A stretch of DNA of 64,000 bases from Amphiura filiformis (taxonomy: Eukaryota; Echinodermata; Ophiuroidea; Amphilepidida; Amphiuridae), in contig NC_092642.1 of NCBI RefSeq assembly GCF_039555335.1, positions 11,232,752 to 11,296,751 of the forward strand. Direction: 5' to 3'. The stretch's first letter is position 1. The number at the start of each line of letters is the position of its first letter. The translations under genes and the position numbers were made by a program. The notes under the pieces are model-generated. The model was not told the DNA's origin and did no database searches. It saw nothing but the letters and a program-made list of their open reading frames with translations. This document shows, one piece after another, positions 26,287-39,600 of the stretch.

Positions 26287-29200
26287 TACTATCAATAATT
26301 ATCGTAAGTTATGAAATAGAGTAAAGATTATAAGAACGCTTCCGTCTGAAGATCCGTCCGTCAGTCCGTCCTTCCTTCATTGTAAAAAATTATTTCTCAA
26401 TAATTGTGTTTGTAATCGCTATTATTTATAAACAGGAATAAATAAGTAATAGAGTTGGTATCATTGTGTGACATTTCTGTTAAAGTTTGTTCAACAGAAA
26501 AATTATATCGGATTATGTTTTACTTTTGACGTTATGTTTGTTAATTGGTTTTAATGGTTAAAGTTTCTTTTAGTAGAGAGAAACTGTAAAACTATACCAT
26601 TGATTTAGAAACACTGTATATAATTGTTCCTGATTTTTCTATTGAGTACACGCTCTGTTATTAGCACCTTTTGTTCTAATGTCTTTGACTAATATACTGT
26701 GAGTAAATAAAATGAGAGCTATAAAATACAATCAATTAGGCCAGGCAAATATGTTGGGGAAATTGTAATATATAATACACCTACCCATCATGCAGTGGGA
26801 GTTTTAATGATATTTTGCCAAATGCAATCACCACCTACACTCAGAAGGGCACTTAGATCAATTTGCATTGTGGGATATGATGCCATCAATCCCATGTCTA
26901 GCCACTAATCTACACTCATAAAACTAATATCATTAGATTAAGGTTACACACAATTTTGACAAAATTTTTTCAAAAACTGGCTGTACGTAGCCACCTAAAA
27001 AAATTATTTTTTCAAAAAATAAACATGGTAGGCCCAAAATTATACTTCATCTTAAAGGTGGCCCTCTAGAGATTATTATTATAATATTTTTAACGTCATA
27101 GCTCATACACAAATGTACTTTGCAAGTGTTTCAATTTTGTTCACGTGTCATGAGCATGAAGATTTTTTTAAGACAGAGGCCATAATTTCCTGGACGATAG
27201 CCCGATTTTACTCTCGATTTGGCTACTGATTATAAACAGGTCAACAAAATAATGTAGCTATTTATTTTCTATGCAGCTTGCGTTGATTTAATTTTCATAG
27301 CTCAGTGTATTGACAGAATTTCAATGGAATCTGGTACCACTTTGTTGTCATTTTGCAACAATAATATTGTTTTCGTGGAATATGTTGTCGACATAATTCT
27401 TAGCTACATTATTTCTATGATCCCTTTACAAACAGCATGTGGTATGCTTATTTTACTAGGATTAGCCAAAAACGAAATATCCGTATGCGTTTATTAGCAT
27501 CCATGCCGTCATTTTCAAGGATTTCAATATCTCGAAGTTATAGCCAATGACAGAAATACACATGACAAAATCACCCGTTTAACTATACCTTTCAATCTCT
27601 TGAATGCGCAATGGGACATGATGATTACTAATAAACCTGGAATTGTAATCGCCAACTAAATACTCACCATTTATGTAGAAAAGTGAAAAATTTCATCATA
27701 ATTAGTTCCGAGATGACAGCTGCGTTCACATGTTCACGATAATACTTGCAAATCAAAATAAACAGGTTTTATGACGTCACTGATGCATGGATGAGGTCAA
27801 CTCGCTTCAGAACCAAATTGACCCAATGCAAATTTGCCCCGCTATGGCAAACAACTGTGTCCAATTTTATCTGCCGTTTTCTTCTTCCTCTCTTTCTTTC
27901 TCCCGCACTCCCCTCCGCTGTCTCTTCCTCCTCTCCTCTCTCTCAAAAAAAATTAAAATAAATCCATAAAATATATGAAATTAAATAAAGAAGGATACGT
28001 AAAAATAACATAGGCCTAAATAATATAAAATAAATGAACAAAAAATTAGAATAACATATAGGACTAGAAAAACCTCTAAATAAGAACAAAATGCATAGGC
28101 CTAAACGAAATGCATGAGAAAAAATATGAAAATAAATGAAATAATATTTACCTAAGGGAGTGTTTATAAAAGTTGTAACCTCAGACATCATGATTAAGTA
28201 AAAAGGGTGTTTTTTTATCATGGGCTAAATATTTTGACCCCCCCCCCCTTCATAAAAAAAGAAACCAAAAATATAGGCCCATGTCATGAACTCATTAGCT
28301 AAAAATTACCGTTTGGAGTTATTATTCATTTGAGTCATAGTGTTACACCCAAATTGTAAAGTGTGCACATTTTGTTAATTTGAAGCTTGAGAGTATGGGC
28401 TTACATAATTAAATGCTTAACATTCCCTGTAAGGACTGAATTGTTATTATCCCCCTTTTTAGGACCCCAAGCCCCCCCCATCACCAAGTTAATTATTTCA
28501 CTCCATAATGGGCAGATGGGTAGTGAAATATGGCCCTCGGGGCAAATTTAAATGGCCTAGCAAAAAATACTTGCACCCGCCCCCCTTGGCATGCCAAAAA
28601 CCTTGCCCCCACCCTCTCCGCCTGCAAACAAATCCCTGGTCCTATTTTGCAACTCAAAACACAGAAAATACCACCCTTCTCGATCAGTATCCTTTGCAAT
28701 ATGATACATCCCTCAACAAATGACGCTCCCATTTACTTTGTTTTCAGAGAACCTAATTTGCAAACCCAAAATGGTATAGATAGATACGAGTGTAGTGAGT
28801 ACTAGAATATTTTTCATACTGTTTAAAAGAGCCCATAAATGATGGGTGTCAAAAAAGTCGTGTCCTCTTTTGATTTGCCAAATATATCTGCCCCTTCCAA
28901 AAATCGTGTCACATTTGCCCAATGGTGCATGCTGCCCCCAACTCTTTTGTGCTATGAATTGTTTTCTTGTTTGTCCGGGGCCACATACTCTCATGTTACG
29001 CATGCATGGCGTATTTTGAGGACAAAAAAAAGGGCGGCGGAAGATGAAGGGGTGGCAACAGGAATTATTAAAGACAAAAGGCGGGACAGAATGGGTGGGA
29101 GAAAAATTATTAATTAAAAAGGCGGATGATTTATGGAAACTAATGTAACTACTAGGTATTCCTTAATTTTGGTCGCCAACAGGGCCACAGCTCAAGTGGT

Positions 29201-29315
29201 AGGGGTAATTGAGGTGTGGGAGGGTAACACCTCTAGTTCTTTAAATAATTTTTGCTCCAGCTTCCCCCCCCCAGGCTTTTTAGATTTGGGTCAACCTCGC
29301 CTGTGGCTGCATTTT

Positions 29316-29698
29316 CCCAGGGGGCACTCAAATATGACAGTGTACGCATGCGTGACCAAATTTTTTTTTTTTTTTTTTTAAATGAGTTTTACCCTACCAG
29401 CAAATTTAGCCCCTTAATAAGGTAATTTAGTGTAGAATTTACCCCCTAATGAGTTTTTGGCTGATGAAAATGCAACAAATGTACCCTTTTTGGACTCATA
29501 ATTTTCCAAAAATTTGAAAAGCTACCCTAAACAAGTTGTCCAGTTTCAGAAAACTACCCTTATTCTTGAAAATCACTGTTTTTAGACCCTAAACGTCACA
29601 CGCAGTAACTTGCCTTGCCTAAAAAAAAAACACCCCCTTTTACTTGTTTTTTTGGTCACACATGCGTACAGACCATTTATGTGAGTGATCCCCCCGGG
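29316..29698. mobile_element. CCCGGGG-end foldback element, copy 2
   Basis: Right end GTGAGTGATCCCCCCGGG is identical to that of 2401-2996, and the left end CCCAGGGGGCACTCA is similar. The interior likewise carries ACCCTA-type phrases and a T run (29361-29379). The flanks share CATTTT imperfectly. Confidence 0.75.
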
Positions 29699-32086
29699 AC
29701 ATTTTCTTATGAGCCCCCGGGGTTGGAGCGGCCACGCACGATACGCTTATGTTACGCGTGTAAGTACTGGCATACAACCGACGACGGTGCACAGCGGTGA
29801 TCAATTCTACCGCACAGGGGGTGCTCAAATATTCGCAGACCAGATCACGGTTCGTACCATCATAGTATTGGAGATAAAACTTACAGTGCCATTGAAATTT
29901 TATTGATTTTGTTGGTCGATAAAGGCAGCCGCTGGGCCTGAGGAAATTGCTGGACATAGTATAAGAGAGAGTGTTCAACAAGACTAATCCAAACCATGTA
30001 AGTTTTAGGTTTACAAATTGCACGTGTTCCTAACAATTTGGAATTTACAGGGCACAGTGTCATCGCCCCTATCTTCAAAGGGCTTGTGTACACGGTAGTA
30101 CTAGCCGCGAAGTAACATTGCAGCAGAGGTACTCCGTCGTCAGGAATCTTGTAGTGTATATAGCTCCTGCGGCGCTGTAGTCCAAAATTAGAATTTTGGT
30201 CAGATTTTGAGTTCAAGACGCATGGCCTTTTCTCAAGACGCAAACTAACGACTATCATATCTGTTCAACACGTATTTTCAAGTGTATGAGACCAGATCTG
30301 GTTTCTTGAGACGAAATCATTTACGGGAGATATTCATTATTTTCCACCCCGGTATCCGAAGATTTTCGTCTGATATCAAAAAGCGTGCATAGCAATTCAC
30401 GTGTATCGATCCCGTGTATTTATTTTAGTATCTCTGCTGCACCAAATAATTATTAGCCAGGCGATGTCGTGTGCAGGGGTGCAAAGATTTTGACAGTCCA
30501 TGAAGGAGGGCATATAGGGGCAAGCAATTTTTAGCAGGCCGTGCAATTTCTGGCGAGCCAAGGGGAAGGATTTTTGGCTGGTCATTTTTCCATTCCCCCC
30601 TCCCACCGGAGAGATAATTACCACCCCCGGTATTGCACAGGAGTCCAGCCACATGGCATAATTATGTAGTAGCCTGAGACCCTTTAGCACTAAAGTGACC
30701 TGGTGACCTTTTAATGTTTAGTCTATTATAGTGCGTCTACCAGGGGTCAGTTGTCAATAGGCAAAACTGAAAAATATTCTACATGAAGCTAAGTGTTTTA
30801 GTTTCTACGGTATATTGGCAGTGTTTTAGTCTGAATACTAGGCTAAAAAGAAGATTCATAGGGCAATTCTGGTCGGTAGAACTTCAGCTCCCCCAAGTCT
30901 TGTTCAGATGCTGACCGCCCTGAAATTTAAAATTAGTAAGCCAGTTTTGTGTGCCTTTTAACCCATTTTTGATTACCCCCCTTGACAGTTGCCCTGCCAC
31001 CCTCGTCTCAAAAATGTCCTGTCTACGCCACTATTCCCTATAGTAATTACATAAATATTTGTCAGGATTGCCAGTCACGAACTATTATAATAAATTATTT
31101 TTATTGGCCTAGTTTTTATCTTTTTCTGGCTTTTAAGTTTTGTATAGGAGGGCTGTGCGTTTGGGGCGAAGTTAGCACTAGGTCGAAGTTCGTTGGTTTG
31201 TCTTGGTTGGTTCCAGCCAGTTTGCGGCGGCTTGTGCTAAAATACGAAGGAGCACCAAGCTGACTGGGACTGGAACAAATTACATTGCCTTGTGTTCTGT
31301 TCAGTTCAATATCTATATTTGAATAGGAATTGTTTTATGACTTACAAAAATTTTTATGGAACACATTTTCTTCAATATTTTGTCAAGTTGACGTCAAATG
31401 TTCTGTTCTATATTATTTGGCAATAGTGTCTTTTATTCAGAGCACATCCAAAGTTGTAATTTTGTGTTTTAGATTGCAAAAATCGGATATTTTTATTCAC
31501 GACTACACGTCCGGGGGCTTCGCAAGCATTGGCAAGGGTGCAGAATTCGACAAAACTTTGACGGTAATTTTGCCTGTTTGGACACTAAAAGGCATTCGAT
31601 CCTTAATGTTGTTTGAATAGAGTTTTGATTAGGTAACACAATGAGATGTGTACCGATTTTATATACAAAATTGTGAAGAATTGTTTTCAAATGTCCGACC
31701 TGTGTACTTTTTATTGATTACAAATTGGCGTGTGTTCGTCCTCAATATACATAGGCACGTCGTATATAGGACTGGTAGCGAGTCTAATACTGTAAAATGT
31801 GTTTATCGATGAGACTACTTACATCGCTAACAAGCGTCCCTAACAACCCGTCAACTTTAAGACAAATAGGTGAAAAATGACACTTTAATGATTTGTTTTC
31901 ATTGATTTTTTTATTTCACGTGATCCATGCTCATATCGCCTAGCTAAAAAATGAAAAATATTTTTTAGACTAATCAAACCAATATATAAGCCTATATAAC
32001 CTTAAATGGCCATTAAAATTGATAAAAATCTAGATATTTGGGTTGCCTTCAATGAGAAATTGTCACAGTTGATGAACATAGAATGT

Positions 32087-32737
32087 TATACATGCAATGT
32101 CAAATTGGGGGGCAAGGGTATCATTTTTTCAATCAATTTAGTATCCTTTGTGTCGTTATCATTATACAATAAAAATTCCTTTAAAAGGAATGGGGCTCCC
32201 AATGGGAGCTTTGATGTGAGATGCTGAAACCGAGGGGGGCACTCCCACTGTGAAGGTGACGCGTATGTGTAGGGCTGTTAAGACCCCCTTTTCACCATCA
32301 CTGTCACCAAAAGACCCCATTACCAGTACATGCTGTGTAAACCAAAGACCCCATATATTTCCTTTAGATCTATCACCCAAAGACTTTGAAATGACAAAGC
32401 CATTTGAAGTCATTTAGAACTAGAAATTCAATTTTCGAGGCTTCTTTAGGCTCTCACACAAAGACCCCATTAAAAAGTCATTCTCACCCAATGCCCCCGC
32501 CCTTATAATTTAGATCCAAACGGATTTACTCTCTCAACCAATGACCCCATATTCTGTACATTTTGGTCTCCCTGAATGCCAAAAACCATGCTCTCACACA
32601 ACGTTATAGGCCATACATGCAATGTTAAATTGCAATGTTAAATTGGGGGGGCAAAGGGGTATCATTTTGCAATCAATTTAGTATCCTTTATATTATGGCA
32701 TTGTGTCGTTATCATTATAGAATAAATATTGCTTTTA
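32087..32737 (+). repeat. Pair of about 95-bp direct repeats flanking a 430-bp segment
   Basis: 32087-32177 and 32607-32737 share CATACATGCAATGT, ATCAATTTAGTATCCTTT and TGTGTCGTTATCATTATA in the same order. The right copy has an internal duplication of AATGTTAAATTG. The segment between begins with a GGGGGGCACTCCCACTGTG end-like motif and contains repeated AAGACCCCAT. Could be a local duplication or remains of an element. Confidence 0.7.
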
Positions 32738-33811
32738 AAAACAACAAAAAACAGTAACAATCCTGTTGACCCTGGCTGGAGAAAATTATAAACGACTGCA
32801 AATTAGTCTATGAGTAAATTGTAGGTCAATGAATTATGCAACCCACACAAAATAATGTTGCACAAGCCAGTGATCTCCTTGCAATACAAACCGCACAAAA
32901 TAGCGTACGATACGTTAGGCGGTCTACTTGTTATTGTTTTGAATTGATTCATTATCGAAAGTTAATAATTGAGAAAGGTAGCAAAATAAAAGATCCAGTT
33001 GGTTGGAAATGATTGGCTGATGCATTCAAGTCAGTGTCATGTCACCGATATCGGTCGGAAGTCGAGATTTCTTTAACTTGCAAAAGGGTCAGTCCATGTC
33101 AAAACAGATTGAGTGTACACCCATCCTCTTGGATTTTGCTCTCCTTTGGCTCAGGGGTACCTTTCATGGATCCCTAGGTGAGGTCACAAGAAAAAATTCA
33201 AATTCCATTTCGCTTTGCGAATGGCGGGCAATCAAAGTTTGGCGACCTCGACCAAAATTGGGAATTTAAGGGGTCCAAATGACAAAGTGCTCTCTTTGAG
33301 GGGCACTTTCTTCTTAATTGAATCAGTTGTGACCCTCTTTTTGAATGTGGTCACTCACTGGCTGTGTCTAAAATACCTAATGCCAAAAAGATAGATTTGA
33401 ATTTCGTTGGGATTTCAGAGGGGTCAAAATCAGCAATTCGTACTGTTCAATCAAATTATCTTTGATTTTGAAGGACCCATGATAATGTCACAGTGCACTT
33501 ATAGGTCCTAATTATGTTCAGAATTGATTAACCATATGCCAATGTCTATGAGCAATTCAAAAAAAGAGAAATTTCTAGACCCCTACAGAATTTTAGGCCA
33601 CCCCTAAAGTGGTTCAGCCACAAATGGCGCTTAAAATCAGCAAATTTTGACCCCTAATAACTTTAGGTGTACACCAGATATGAATTTCTAGTCTTTTGCA
33701 TCTGAAAGAATGTAGTCTAATGTTACTAGGAACATAAGATTTGTTTTGTATTTTTTGTGTTTTGATAGTCGATGGTCCCAAAAATCCCAATTTTTGACTA
33801 ATAATGTACAG

Positions 33812-35219
33812 GTTATGGGTCACCTCACCTCAGGTACCATCCTCATCATGGGGGTGGGTTGCAGCCAGTTTTGTGATGAGCCTCCATTTGCATCTGTCTT
33901 GTGTGGCTTGGGTCGCATTGTATGTGGTCATTCCCGTCCAGGATTTGATGTTTGATTCCCATGATGTACGTGGACGTCCTCTGCCTCGGTTACCTTGTGT
34001 TTTTCCTTGCAACAGGGTTCTAGCAAGGTTTCCTGCACTGCCTCTTGCTACATGACCAAAGTACTGTAGCTTGTGTTTTCTCACTGTTGTCAGGAGTCTT
34101 ACTTTTGGATCGATCTGGGCAAGTACCCATTCATTGGTGTGTTTGTCTTGCCAAGTGACACACAAGATACGACGGTAGCACCACAGTTCAAAGGCTGAGA
34201 TCTTTTTGGTGTCTGCCTTCTTCAGGGTCCAGGCTTCACATCCGTAGGTTGCAATGGGGAATATGAGTGCCTGAAGCAGTCTGGTTTTGACTTTGATTGA
34301 GAGTGACCGGTCTTTGAGTAGGTTTTGGATTTGACTGAATTTGTTTCTTGCTATTGCAAGGCGTCTTCGGATCTCCTTTGAGGTGTCATTGTTGTTGGAG
34401 CAGGTAGCACCTAAATATGTGAAATCGTTAACTTGTTCCACTGGTTCACCATTTAGCTGCATGTCATTTGCTGCTTGGAACACACCAGGAGTTTGGTTTT
34501 CTTGACATTCATTTGGAGGTGGTATGTTTGACTTTCCTTGCAGACATCTTGCAGCAGCATCTGTAGGTCATCTTCATTTTCAGCAAGGAGAGCCACATCA
34601 TCTGCATACCTCAGGTCTGTAATTTTCATTCCACCAATGCTGATGCCATTGTGTTGTTCAGTGATTGCCTTCCTCATGATGATCTCTGAGTACACATTAA
34701 ACAGGGCCGGTGAGATGATACAACCTTGTCGATACTCCTCTTTTGATTTTAAACCATTCAGTGATTTCTCCATCAACTCGCACTGCAGCTCTCTGTGTGC
34801 TGTATAGTGACTGAATAAGTGCTACTATGTGTCTGGGAAATTCCATATCAAGCAAGGACTGCAGCATCATCTGATGGCTGACTGAGTCGAAGGCCTTTTT
34901 GTAGTCAATAAAGGCTATGTAGACTGGTGTGTTTGTTTCCAATTTCTTCTGTAATATCATCTGTAGGTTGAAGATTTGGTCTCGCGTTCCCCTTCCTTTG
35001 CGGAACCCTGCTTGTTCCTCTGCAATTTCACAGTTCAGGATGTTCTGTATGCGGTTCAGCACGATGTTCAGCAAAATTTTGCTGGCATGTGAGATGAGGG
35101 CAATTGTTCTATAATTGTCACAGTTGGTTAAATCACCCTTTTTAGGGATTGTGATGAAAACGGATGAAACCCAGTCTTCTGGCCACTCTCCTGTTTCCCA
35201 TATCCGAATGCAGATTATG
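33812..35219 (-). pseudogene. 5'-truncated LINE reverse transcriptase relic
   Basis: Minus-strand reading gives a non-LTR retrotransposon polymerase. It starts inside the RT domain (PKKGDLTNCDNYRTIALIS), then FRKGRGTRDQIF, motif A AFIDYKKAFDSV, motif B RQGCIISPALFN, and motif C YADD near 34600. The C-terminal region follows, with ATYGCEAWTLKKA and GRGRPRTSW. The endonuclease is missing. Two frameshifts (near 34733 and 34484) make it inactive. TTATGGGT occurs at both edges as a target duplication. The 3' tail is a short TGAGG repeat. The clade is not assigned. Confidence 0.92.
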
Positions 35220-35930
35220 GGTACAAAATGTCAATTTCAACATACCCTTTTTTCTATTTTTGATCACTTTATAGCAAATTATCTTATTTATCCTGTTATT
35301 ACATCCGATTTTGGTGATTTTGGTGTCTAATTATGTTTTTCTTGCCTGAGAAATACAACTACGCAATTTAACAAACTGTACAAGGAACCAATGACCTCCT
35401 TATTACAATATGGACGCTTTTGGCAGCCATGTTGCAAAAGAGGGTCATCGGTTCCTTGTATAGTTTTTTAATTTGCTTAGTTGTATTTCTCATGCAAGAA
35501 AACATATATAATTAGACACCAAAATTACCAAAATCAGACGTTGCTAACTATGGTCAGAATTCAAAAAGGTCGTTGACCTATGAACATTTTTTTTCATAGC
35601 GCCCTCCTGAAAGGTCTGACACATAACAAACTATACATTTTTGGAATCCTCATGACCATACGAGTAATTTGATATATTACTTGACATAATTGGGAGCATT
35701 CTGAAAATTTGACCCCCATAACCTGTACTTTGCATGTGCATCATTGCCAGGAAGTGCATTTTTGACCCCCTTAAAAATCCATACAGAGGATTAGAAAGGA
35801 GTTTTTTCTTATTACTTGACTCAAGAGCAACTTGAAATATCAGGATAAATAATACAAATGGCTATAAAGTGATCAAAAATATAACAAAAATATCATACTA
35901 AAATTGGCATTTTGTACCATATCCTGTATG
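35217..35930. mobile_element. Inverted-repeat element that hosts the LINE
   Basis: Outer arms: TTTTTGATCACTTTATAGC at about 35255, with its inverse GCTATAAAGTGATCAAAAA at about 35861. The arms extend outward to TACAAAATGTCAATTT and AAATTGGCATTTTGTA. An inner 237-bp foldback (35304-35540) has GATTTTGGTGATTTTGGTG and CCAAAATTACCAAAATC ends. The LINE splits the left arm, whose outer tip is at about 33803-33818. Confidence 0.75.
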
Positions 35931-36416
35931 CATGGCTAAATGACTATTTTTGAAAGCGTCAACTTAATACTAAAACACAAAAAATACAATTCCGAACTTC
36001 CATTGATTTACGCGGTGTCATGCTTCATCGATTTCTACTAGATTCTGAATGCAAATGTTTCTAGCCTCGAACGCGAAGCTATCTGTGAGCAAATTCATGG
36101 CTATACTTCTCAAGCAACCATTGCTGTCAATGAGTTATTGTTTTGAAAGTAATTTCCAAAATAATAGATCCACTTGGTATGAAATGATTAGTTGATGCAT
36201 TCATGTGACGAGCGAAATCGATGTTGGCTGGCTGGTTGGATTTGGTTAAATTTATACAAGGTGTATGTAGGCCTATAGTTTACAATAATTATTATTTATC
36301 ATATGCTTCAACTTGTTACTTTCAAATTTACATGTTGTGTCAGAAACTGAAAGAAATTCATTATAAACTTTTACTGATTTACTTCCAGCACCCTCTGAGA
36401 GGGCTTTACATTTAAG

Positions 36417-36637
36417 ATGTCAAAGCGAAGCAGAAGATCATCCGCCATGAGCGACACAAGAGATGATGATGAACCGTTGTCACCAACAACATCTGTACAG
36501 CCCAAGCGCCGTAAGAAGTCTGTGCCTGCAGTTGACCCCAGTGATGTGATTCATGATTTGTATGAGATCATACGCAATCATAAGAACTCGGAAGGAAAAC
36601 TGCTCTGTGAGGCTTTTATACGAGCACCAAAGCGCAG
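36417..36637 (+). CDS. PBRM1: Polybromo coding exon 1
   Basis: Starts MSKRSRRSSAMSDTRDDDEP; the bromodomain 1 helix begins at VIHDLYEIIRNHKNSEGKL and ends at FIRAPKRR. The ATG has A at -3. A good acceptor (TTTACTTCCAG) at 36388 puts 28 bases of 5' UTR in this exon. Donor GTAATA; leaves at phase 2. Confidence 0.92.
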
Positions 36638-39600
36638 GTAATATAACTAATATAATTATATATATATATGCTGACTCACTACTAAACTGATTTTATCAGG
36701 CCAAATGTGTGTGAAATGTTGTCATTTGTAAGCTAAAATGGGTCAAAATGTAGCCTAAAACTGAGCCAAAGGAAGAAGCATGTTACAATTTGTGATCAAT
36801 TTTGTCTCTGTATTTCGAGCAACCTGTCAGCCTCCCATGTTCTGGTACTGTATTTTAAATATGTTTTGTATCAAGTTACATGTATCTATTAATAATATGA
36901 ATAGGCTAATTTGCATCAGAAATATGATTGCACATCCTGCTAATACAATAGTATAGTGGACAAAATTTGATCTATAGAAAAACCAAGAAATCATAAGTTT
37001 AAGGGGGTACTACACCCATGCCCAATTTTGTGTCTATTTTTGCATTTTCTCCAAAATTATAGCATTGGTGACAAGTAAGATATGTATATTATAGGGGCAA
37101 GGACTACAACTACTGCACTGGAAATTTTATTTCAGCACAGACAACAGTTGTGGAGTTACAGTCAAAAATGAGGAAAACCAATATTTTATCAATAAATCAA
37201 TAACTACTTGCCTTGAGTTCCTGAATTTTCAGTGCAGTAGTTGTAGTCCTTGCCCCTATAATATACATATCTTACTTGTCACCAATGTGCTATAATTTTT
37301 GAGAAAATGCAAAAATAGGCACAAAATTGGCCGAAGTAGTAATACCCTTAAACTTGATTATTTTTTCAATAAATGTCAGTGAGGTCAGTGTGGGCTGAAT
37401 TAAATATGCACAATGCAAGTTGTTGCTTTTCCTTATAACACAGGTCAGATCCAGATTACTTCAATGTAGTGAGCAACCCTATTGACCTCCTGAGAGTACA
37501 AGCCAAGATCAAGATGGAAGAATATGATACAGTGGAACAGTTCTCATCAGATGTCCACCTACTGGTTAGCAATGCCAAGGCTTATTACAAGGTAAGTTGT
37601 GCTGGTTTAAAGCCTCAATGTATGATTTCCGTCAAATTGTATTTTTATTATTCTTTATTCAAAATGTTGAAAAAATTCGGAAATAATATTAGTAATAACT
37701 GCCGGGAAGGGGGGTTGTCCATTTTAAGCTGATATAACCAGGTACAATGAAAGAAACCCCACATGCAGTTCTATGGGAGGACATAAAGTCATAATTATGA
37801 CTTTTGACATAATTATGACATAAGTCATTATGACTTTATGTCGAACTTTGCAAATTTGGCCGATTCCATTTAGGTGTAAGTTGGGACATGTGAAAACATT
37901 ACAAATATGCACAAAATCAGGTTTGAAAAAAAAAGAAACAATTTCATATTATAAGATCGCATTCTTAGGCCAAAAAAAAAAAGGTTTGTCTCACGAACCC
38001 GCAAGCATAAGTATGTGAAAGCGATACAGCAGCGTTTGTCTACGCGCTGACCGCCTTTTTAAAGTTTTTTTTTTTTTTTCCCCGATTTTTCCGGTTCCCG
38101 ATAGTTCGACCAACGTAGTAAAAATGAATTCCTCAATGTCAGAAAACCATCGAAAATGTCAGGCAGCGCGTATGCCATTAGTGTTGCAGATAGCCCGTAA
38201 CCCACACCGTAGCCTCAGTCTCGCTAGTTTCACGCCATCCTTGCAACGGCACGGAGCGTATTAAACCCGGACGAAGCAAAGTGGATGCAATATAAAAGGA
38301 CTTAGCCTACGGAGAACTCTGCGATCGAGTGAAGCCATGTTGTTTTCATAAATTTTTGTATTTTTGTAGCTGTTTTTTAACGAATTTTTTACCGTTTATT
38401 TCAACATGATTGTTCGTATTCGTATAGTTAAAACAGGGGGGACTGTGCTGAGGAATTGGGCACTGCATCGGTGCGCCGATTCGGTTACAATTTGAAACAA
38501 AAAGCCACATTGTACTCTAGGTTGGTACATATGAGCGAGAATTGATCGGTCCATAGAGGGGTAAAAAAGGTGAAAACTGAAGAAACCTCTCGATAGAGTA
38601 CCGAAAGCTCACTCAGCCCTCTAAATATTCACCTCTATGGAAACATCAAATCTCGCTCATACCAACATTTGTTTCGTTACCTTGTATTGTGCACTGATTT
38701 TTAATAGTGATCAGCTCTAGGAAGGCAAATAAAATACAGTTACAGAATATTAACATTGTAAATTTGTTGCTTCTCTTTCATTGTAAGACCACTTGTAGTT
38801 TTCCAATACCTGTCTTGTGATTTTCATTTGTCTCAGGCTAAAAAAAAAAAAAAAAAAAAAAAACAAAAAAAAAAAAAAAAAAACCAAAAAAAAAAAGAAA
38901 AAAAAAAAGCATAGCACTTAGCTTTTTTGGCAAATGTTCGTGAGACAAACCTTTTTTTTTTTTTTTTTGGCCTTATGGCTTTAAGCATTACAGGTTACAC
39001 AGCAAATATCCACCAGTGCTCCACCAAATGAAAAGGCCATTATATACTGGTCCAGGGCTGTAGCAGGGATGGGCCAGATGAAGTAGGTGCTTGCACTGGA
39101 CTAGACAAAAATTGGCTACAGCTGGTCCAATATGGTGTGTCACTTACGGATTTCCTATTGCAGCCAGAGCTGGTCCAGGTCTGGTCAGATATATGTGTTG
39201 CTCAGTGCTTGTGCTCACTTTATCTTAGTAAGTGACTTTATGTGGCCTATTATAAAGTGCCTACTCATTTGGTCCACTTAAAGTGTCACTTTGACTGGAC
39301 CATGCGAATAACCTTTTCATCTGGTCAATTCTGCACCACCATTATGTGATGCGATCAAAACAATCAGTGGGAACTCAGAAATATTGATTTTGAGATACAG
39401 CCAAACAAAGGAAATATTTTTTTTGTTTTGAAAACTCTGTAATTGCGCATATATTTGAAACTGGTTGTTAAATTTCAATGGGTTTTTTTTCTACAAAATC
39501 CAGCTTTGTAATGCTTTTTACTATCCTAGAAGAAGCTGAAAATTAAATATTTCCGAGTTCCGACTGATTTTGCTTGATTGCATCACATATGTTGCCCAGC

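Larger units (their letters stand above)
24727..36388. other. Intergenic region between p38 and polybromo
   Basis: Lies between the divergent 5' ends of the two genes. I found no exon with coding similarity apart from the LINE relic at 33812-35219. Contains foldback elements at 26008, 29316 and 35217, a direct-repeat pair near 32087/32607, and runs of short ACCCCAT-type repeats (32280-32610). The 5' UTRs and promoters of both genes must lie here. The polybromo coding exon 1 is preceded by an acceptor, so at least one upstream non-coding exon remains unlocated. Confidence 0.55.
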
